This document shows positions 60,331 through 64,000 of a DNA stretch of 64,000 nucleotides, one piece after another. The notes under the pieces were generated by a model. That model was given only the letters and a program-made list of their open reading frames with translations, had not been told where the DNA came from and searched no databases. The DNA is from JBBSJZ01 sp041739875. Lineage in GTDB: Bacteria > Planctomycetota > Planctomycetia > Pirellulales > Pirellulaceae. The position numbers and the translations under genes were made by a program. The DNA lies in the NCBI GenBank assembly GCA_041739875.1, contig JBGSNA010000054.1, forward strand, positions 38,793 to 102,792, given 5' to 3'. Each line of letters begins with the position of its first letter. Positions within the stretch are counted from its first letter, which is position 1.

Positions 60331-61143
60331 CTATCCGCGTGGTTTGAAAGTAAAGTTCTTGCTTTGCGAGAAAAATTCGATCGGGTTGTCGTAAACCACT
60401 TTGCGGATGAGTGATTCGCTGTGGCCACGACGACGCATTTCGAAGATTAAATCGGGAACGGCGGTTGGTTTGCTTGGGCCCCAATCTCCAGCTGAGTTCG
60501 CTAGCAGGCGCTCTCCGGCGTAGCGTTCGATCATGTCTGCGGCTCGTTCGGGCGTGCATTTCGTGACCGGATACAAGGTCATACCAGCCCAAAAGCCTCG
60601 ATCGAGGACTTCGCCAATCGTGTGTTCTTCGACGTGATCGACGAGCACCCGACTGCGATCAATTCGGCTGTCGTCGCATAGCATGTCGAGAATCATCCGC
60701 GTGCCTTGGTACTTGTCTTCCAAGTGCGGCGTATGAATCAGAATCAGTTGGTTGAACTTGATTGCGAGTTCAAGGTGCTCAAGAAAAATCGTGGCCTCGT
60801 TCTTGGTGTTCTTGTTCAGACCAATCTCGCCGATGCCAAGCACGTTGGGTGCGTCCAGAAACTCGGGGATCATCGCGATCACGTCTCGGGAAAGCGATAC
60901 GTTCTCCGCTTCTTTTGCATTGATGCACAGCCACGTGAAGTGCTGGATTCCGTATTGGGCCGCCCGTCGCGGTTCAACTTCCGTCAATTGTCGAAAATAG
61001 TCGCGGAACCCATCCACACTGCCACGGTCATAGCCAGCCCAAAATGCGGGTTCGCTCATCGCGACACAGCCCATCCGCGCGAGCGTGGCGTAGTCGTCGG
61101 TCGTCCGCGAAACCATGTGAATGTGAGGGTCGATATAATCCAT
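60331..61143 (-). CDS. TatD-like metal-dependent hydrolase
   Basis: 270 residues from ATG 61143; the longer TTG start at 61179 is less likely. The metal site opens with YIDPHIHMVSRTTDDY (HxH), then LGIGEIGLNKN (Glu), LILIHTPH (His) and VLVDHVEEHTIGEVL, with GDWGPSKPTAVPD (Asp) near the end. The order matches TatD/amidohydrolase enzymes. TatD proteins are 3' exonucleases, but this lineage (with DPHIHM and IGEIGLNKN) is also used for small-molecule hydrolases, so the substrate is open. It lies 75 bp downstream of a small gene on the same strand (61219-61485). Confidence 0.88.
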   Translation of the reverse strand: MDYIDPHIHMVSRTTDDYATLARMGCVAMSEPAFWAGYDRGSVDGFRDYFRQLTEVEPRRAAQYGIQHFTWLCINAKEAENVSLSRDVIAMIPEFLDAPNVLGIGEIGLNKNTKNEATIFLEHLELAIKFNQLILIHTPHLEDKYQGTRMILDMLCDDSRIDRSRVLVDHVEEHTIGEVLDRGFWAGMTLYPVTKCTPERAADMIERYAGERLLANSAGDWGPSKPTAVPDLIFEMRRRGHSESLIRKVVYDNPIEFFSQSKNFTFKPRG

Positions 61144-61218
61144 GCGACTGTCTTCAGGAATCAAAAAGGGTAATGCCAAAACCGTGACGGCGATGAAGCA
61201 CCTAGGTCAACGTGATCT

Positions 61219-61485
61219 TCACACTTGAAACGTTTTTCGCCAATCCGGCTGGTAATCGCGAGAGAACAGCTTCTGTAGTTTTTCCGCGCGTCCAACGCTG
61301 TCTTCACGCAGGGTCTCAATCGCCTCATCCACTTGGCTCCTCCGCGACTGCATCGCGTCTGAGAGTGGAGTCCCGCTCGCGACAGCACGGTCGACTCGAT
61401 CGAGTGTGGCGGCGACCTCGAGCAGCTTCGCGCGGATTTCGAGAAATGATTCGTTCAAGACAGCGTCAGCGGATCGAACGCTCAT
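61219..61485 (-). CDS. Small hypothetical protein ahead of the TatD-like gene
   Basis: 88 residues from ATG 61485. All-helical and charged (LNESFLEIRAKLLEVAATLD, then RRSQVDEAIETLREDSVGRA), ending DWRKTFQV. Longer frames back to 61641 add non-homologous sequence. No motif recognised; probably a small coiled-coil partner. Cotranscription with the TatD-like gene is likely given 75 bp spacing. Confidence 0.65.
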   Translation of the reverse strand: MSVRSADAVLNESFLEIRAKLLEVAATLDRVDRAVASGTPLSDAMQSRRSQVDEAIETLREDSVGRAEKLQKLFSRDYQPDWRKTFQV

Positions 61486-61712
61486 TGGCGACTCCAAAAT
61501 TCGTGATCGTTGAGGGTGGGGCGGTTTCGAGGGGATAACGAGCGTTACTACTATTATACGTGCGTTAGCAGGTACCGTCCTGGTGTGGAGCCAATGTTTC
61601 GATTTTACAACGCGTGCCGAAAATGTCGGGTGCGTGTACATGAGTTGCGTAAAAACGCGTGAATTTAACGCTGTTAACGGGTGGTTCCGGTGGGGTTGGG
61701 TTATGTTTTTGC

Positions 61713-63299
61713 ATGAACCGCCTCCTTATTACTTTCCAGACGCTTGCCGCCAGCCCCAACGAGGCGGCCATCAGTGCGCTCGGCATCGCCCTTGTCGATC
61801 CTGAGCCGTTGGTTCGCGCGCTTGCTGTTTCCTCGCTGTCCAAGCGAAGCGAGAAACGCAGCGGAGAAATGCTGCTTCGTCAATGGTTCAGTCTTTCCAA
61901 TGACCAGACGATCGAACTTCGCAAATCGCCTGGGCCGCTGCTTGCAGCGGTGGAGGGAGCGATTCAAACAAACAGTGATTTGGTGCTCGAGGCCATTGCC
62001 GCCGCCGGAAAACTGCGACGAGTCGAGCTCGTGCCCCAACTTGTTGATATCGCAGAAACGCACGAAATGAATTCGACGCGTCAAGCGGCGTTGCAGTCCG
62101 TCTTGGAGTTAGCTGATTTGCTTGGAACGCAAGCTCGCAGCGGTCGCGATCTCGGTCCGGTTCGGGCTGCAGCAACAGTGCGGCTTGCTAAATCAACTCA
62201 GCGTTTTCCCGTCCACCGTTGTCATGGACTCGTCGACGCATTCTTGTCCGCGGCGACGTCGAAAGACGCGCAGCTAGCCGAAATACTCGCCTCCGAGTCG
62301 GTGTCACGCAAGGTCGTGCTGAATCGATTCGCGAATTCCGAATCCGATGGCGTAGCCAGTTTGTTGGCAAGCTTCATACAACGAACTCGTCTGCAACCCG
62401 AGATCGTTTCGCTGATTGCACGTCGAACGTGCAACAGCTTCCGATCCTCGTTGCTACACTATGTTGGCGTGAACCCAGGCATCGCTCTTTTGCGTCACTT
62501 CAGCGAGATAGGTCGCCCCGCAAGTTGCGTTGACAATCCGGTAAACGCAGCGGCAATGCCGGTCGAGGAACACGCGGCACTCTTGCACGTCATCGCCCAG
62601 ACGAGTGTGTCGCCACCGAGCTTGTTGCAATTCGTTGTATCGGCGATCCGTCGTGATGAGCCCCAGACCACCGACGCGGCAGTCGAAGTTCTGATGCGTT
62701 GCGAGACGCCAGAGAACGTTTATTGGATCAAGGCGGCCATCGAACTAGCAGGTGACTTTGACGCGAGAGTGACGCTCGGTGACGATGCGATGCTCCTCGG
62801 TGACTTGGTTGACTTGCTCAGTCATGGGCAAGCCAATGTCGTCAAGAGTATACAGCACGTGCTTGCGCCACTTCGTGCGGAAGCCGTGTTTCCTTACTTG
62901 ACCAAGCTCAAGCCGAATCATCGCTATCGTCTCGGAAGAATTCTGATGATGATTGATTCGGATGCCGTAAATGTCGTTCGTGATCGGTTGCGGCACCCAA
63001 TCTTGAAGAATCGCATCGAAGGGATTACCGCTGCCGAGTCACTTGGCATCGTGGACTTGCTGCTCGAGTCCTTTACTCACTTGGTAAAGAACGACCACCA
63101 AGAGGCGCGTCGTGCTGCGGCTGCGGCAATGGCTCACGCATCAAGCAAAGAAACCTTGAATCTATTGCAAGATATGATCGCTATGCCAGAGAGTTCGGCT
63201 CGCGACGAAGCGGTTCGCTCGTTCGCGATTCGTACTCAAAATGTACCGCACGTGTCCGTCGTTGACGATTTCTTTGCAAGCTCGCCAGTCACCCTTTAG
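61713..63299 (+). CDS. HEAT-like repeat protein
   Basis: 528 residues from ATG 61713. The sequence is a chain of helical pairs of the HEAT/armadillo type, for example ALGIALVDPEPLVRALAVSS, SDLVLEAIAAAGKLRRVELV, PQLVDIAETHEMNSTRQAAL and the C-terminal HLVKNDHQEARRAAAAAMAH. No signal peptide or membrane helix; no enzyme motif. Such solenoids are scaffolds for protein binding. It is followed 11 bp later by a small membrane protein gene on the same strand, probably a partner. Confidence 0.8.
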   Translation: MNRLLITFQTLAASPNEAAISALGIALVDPEPLVRALAVSSLSKRSEKRSGEMLLRQWFSLSNDQTIELRKSPGPLLAAVEGAIQTNSDLVLEAIAAAGKLRRVELVPQLVDIAETHEMNSTRQAALQSVLELADLLGTQARSGRDLGPVRAAATVRLAKSTQRFPVHRCHGLVDAFLSAATSKDAQLAEILASESVSRKVVLNRFANSESDGVASLLASFIQRTRLQPEIVSLIARRTCNSFRSSLLHYVGVNPGIALLRHFSEIGRPASCVDNPVNAAAMPVEEHAALLHVIAQTSVSPPSLLQFVVSAIRRDEPQTTDAAVEVLMRCETPENVYWIKAAIELAGDFDARVTLGDDAMLLGDLVDLLSHGQANVVKSIQHVLAPLRAEAVFPYLTKLKPNHRYRLGRILMMIDSDAVNVVRDRLRHPILKNRIEGITAAESLGIVDLLLESFTHLVKNDHQEARRAAAAAMAHASSKETLNLLQDMIAMPESSARDEAVRSFAIRTQNVPHVSVVDDFFASSPVTL

Positions 63300-63310
63300 G
63301 GATCATTTTT

Positions 63311-63733
63311 GTGGTTAATTTACCTAGCACTTTTGTCCTAGCGGTCGCAACGGTCGAAGAGCTTGGTCGTGACTACCGGGAACAAGCTGGACCCGGCATC
63401 GCTTGGATGCAATTGTTGTGGTTCCTCATTCCGATCGCTCTGATCGCGGGGTGCGTGGTTTACTATCGCAAGAGCGAACGTGAATCCGCTGATTTGAGCG
63501 AAGCCGACGGGTTGCTTGCGGAGTTGTATCAAGCACATCAATTCACTGCTGTGGCTCGTTCGTTGTGCAATCGAATCGCGGATACCTGTGATCTGAGTGA
63601 TCCGGCGGTGATGATGGTGAGCCCCTCTGTATTCGAGAAGGCCGTTGGTAAAGCAAACCAATCCAAGTCGTTCACTAACCGACAGAACGAAACGCTCCAT
63701 TGGGTTCGTCAGCGGCTGTTTGGCAACGATTAA
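63311..63733 (+). CDS. Small membrane protein downstream of the HEAT-like gene
   Basis: 140 residues from GTG 63311. One membrane helix (MQLLWFLIPIALIAGCVVYY) near residues 33-52, then a soluble domain with DGLLAELYQAHQFTAVARSL and a C-terminal HWVRQRLFG. The N-terminus before the helix is short. No family recognised. The 11-bp spacing to the HEAT-like gene argues for an operon; the soluble part after a positively charged helix exit is likely cytoplasmic. Confidence 0.7.
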   Translation: MVNLPSTFVLAVATVEELGRDYREQAGPGIAWMQLLWFLIPIALIAGCVVYYRKSERESADLSEADGLLAELYQAHQFTAVARSLCNRIADTCDLSDPAVMMVSPSVFEKAVGKANQSKSFTNRQNETLHWVRQRLFGND

Positions 63734-63860
63734 ACGACCTCGTCAACCAGCGTTTTAGCCCTGCGTTGATACGACTGAGAGGGGCGGCATTGATCCTGAG
63801 GGTCTGTATTCATCCCGGCGGAGATAACTTGTATCGGGCCAAGATAAACTGTGTCGGGCC

Positions 63861-63894
63861 AATAAAAAACCTCTCCCGATAAACGGAAGAGGTT
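63861..63894 (-). terminator. Intrinsic terminator of the cold-shock gene
   Basis: On the minus strand AACCTCT (63888-63894) and AGAGGTT (63868-63874) form a 7-bp stem followed by TTTTTATT (63861-63867). It lies 33 bp beyond the stop of the cold-shock gene (63928-63930). Confidence 0.75.
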
Positions 63895-63927
63895 GCAATC
63901 GCGTGAGCGAAAATGTCACTTAGGCTA

Positions 63928-64000
63928 TTAGTCAGCCTTGCGAACGTTCTCAGCGCGTGGGCCCTTAGGACCCTTGCCTACTTCGTACGTTACTTTTTGG
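63928..64000 (-). CDS. Cold-shock protein (CspA family), 5' part outside window
   Basis: Only the last 24 codons lie in the window: QKVTYEVGKGPKGPRAENV then RKAD and a stop. The GPKGPRAENV end is the conserved C-terminal strand of CspA-type nucleic-acid chaperones. The gene is transcribed leftward and a terminator follows at once. The start and the RNP1 and RNP2 motifs lie beyond the right edge. Confidence 0.88.
   Translation of the reverse strand, partial: QKVTYEVGKGPKGPRAENVRKAD

Noticed and set aside
63800..63860. TCGGGCCAA doublet before the cold-shock terminator as a regulatory site
   Set aside because: The two copies are short and lie beyond the 3' end of both converging genes, so a regulatory role is unlikely.

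Overview
This window comes from a planctomycete, most likely a marine Pirellulaceae member close to Rhodopirellula. The sequence-level reasons are two exported proteins that open with the planctomycete N-terminal motif of the type LExLExRxLLAA (complement 1..696 and complement 43546..48627), a BBP7-type outer-membrane barrel, a dockerin-tailed giant surface protein, ECF sigma factors paired with zinc-finger or Ser/Thr-kinase partners, a sulfatase, two Gfo/Idh/MocA oxidoreductases, and loose, strand-switching gene order with few long operons. GC is moderate by eye. No rRNA, tRNA, CRISPR array, transposase or prophage was recognised.

Layout. 0-5 kb: the 5' part of a spondin-domain surface protein, an ECF sigma factor overlapping a zinc-finger anti-sigma-like gene, a 118-bp palindromic element, then a second ECF sigma factor overlapping a membrane Ser/Thr kinase that carries its own anti-sigma-like zinc finger. 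5-11 kb: small exported and membrane proteins, an Sfp-type phosphopantetheinyl transferase, a lipoprotein, and an oxidoreductase next to a sodium:solute symporter. 11-20.5 kb: a 1259-residue kinase/ATPase, a sulfatase, RsmD, an exported cyclophilin and a Tat-exported oxidoreductase. 20.5-25.2 kb: FloA with an alpha/beta hydrolase, then a TadE / TadG-vWA / TadE trio. 25.3-32 kb: a GcvH-like protein translationally coupled to a HemN/HemW-like radical SAM enzyme, a PQQ-type beta-propeller, a fused AroD-AroE, a GNAT acetyltransferase and malic enzyme. 32-41.3 kb: acetolactate-synthase-like enzyme plus aldehyde dehydrogenase, ParA with a small partner, and a large, divergent Tex-like S1 protein. 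41.4-53 kb: envelope proteins, including the 1693-residue metzincin/SdrD/cohesin/dockerin protein and the BBP7 barrel. 53-58.7 kb (minus): a secretion or pilus assembly set (fused PilM-PilN/GspL-like, PilO/GspM-like, secretin) followed by a response-regulator phosphatase. 58.9-64 kb: a HExxH peptidase, a TatD-like hydrolase, a HEAT-like protein, a small membrane protein and the end of a cold-shock protein.

Themes. Signalling at the envelope (two ECF modules, two kinases, one response-regulator phosphatase) and surface or secretion proteins dominate; metabolic genes are scattered singles or pairs. Three features deserve most attention: the GcvH-like/radical SAM overlap, a terminator-like hairpin with competing stems just ahead of aroDE, and a recurring pattern of short direct tandem duplications (15, 16, 18, 21 and 23 bp), several of them in frame, which appear to be reshaping gene ends. 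All functional calls rest on reading motifs by eye; no database search was run.
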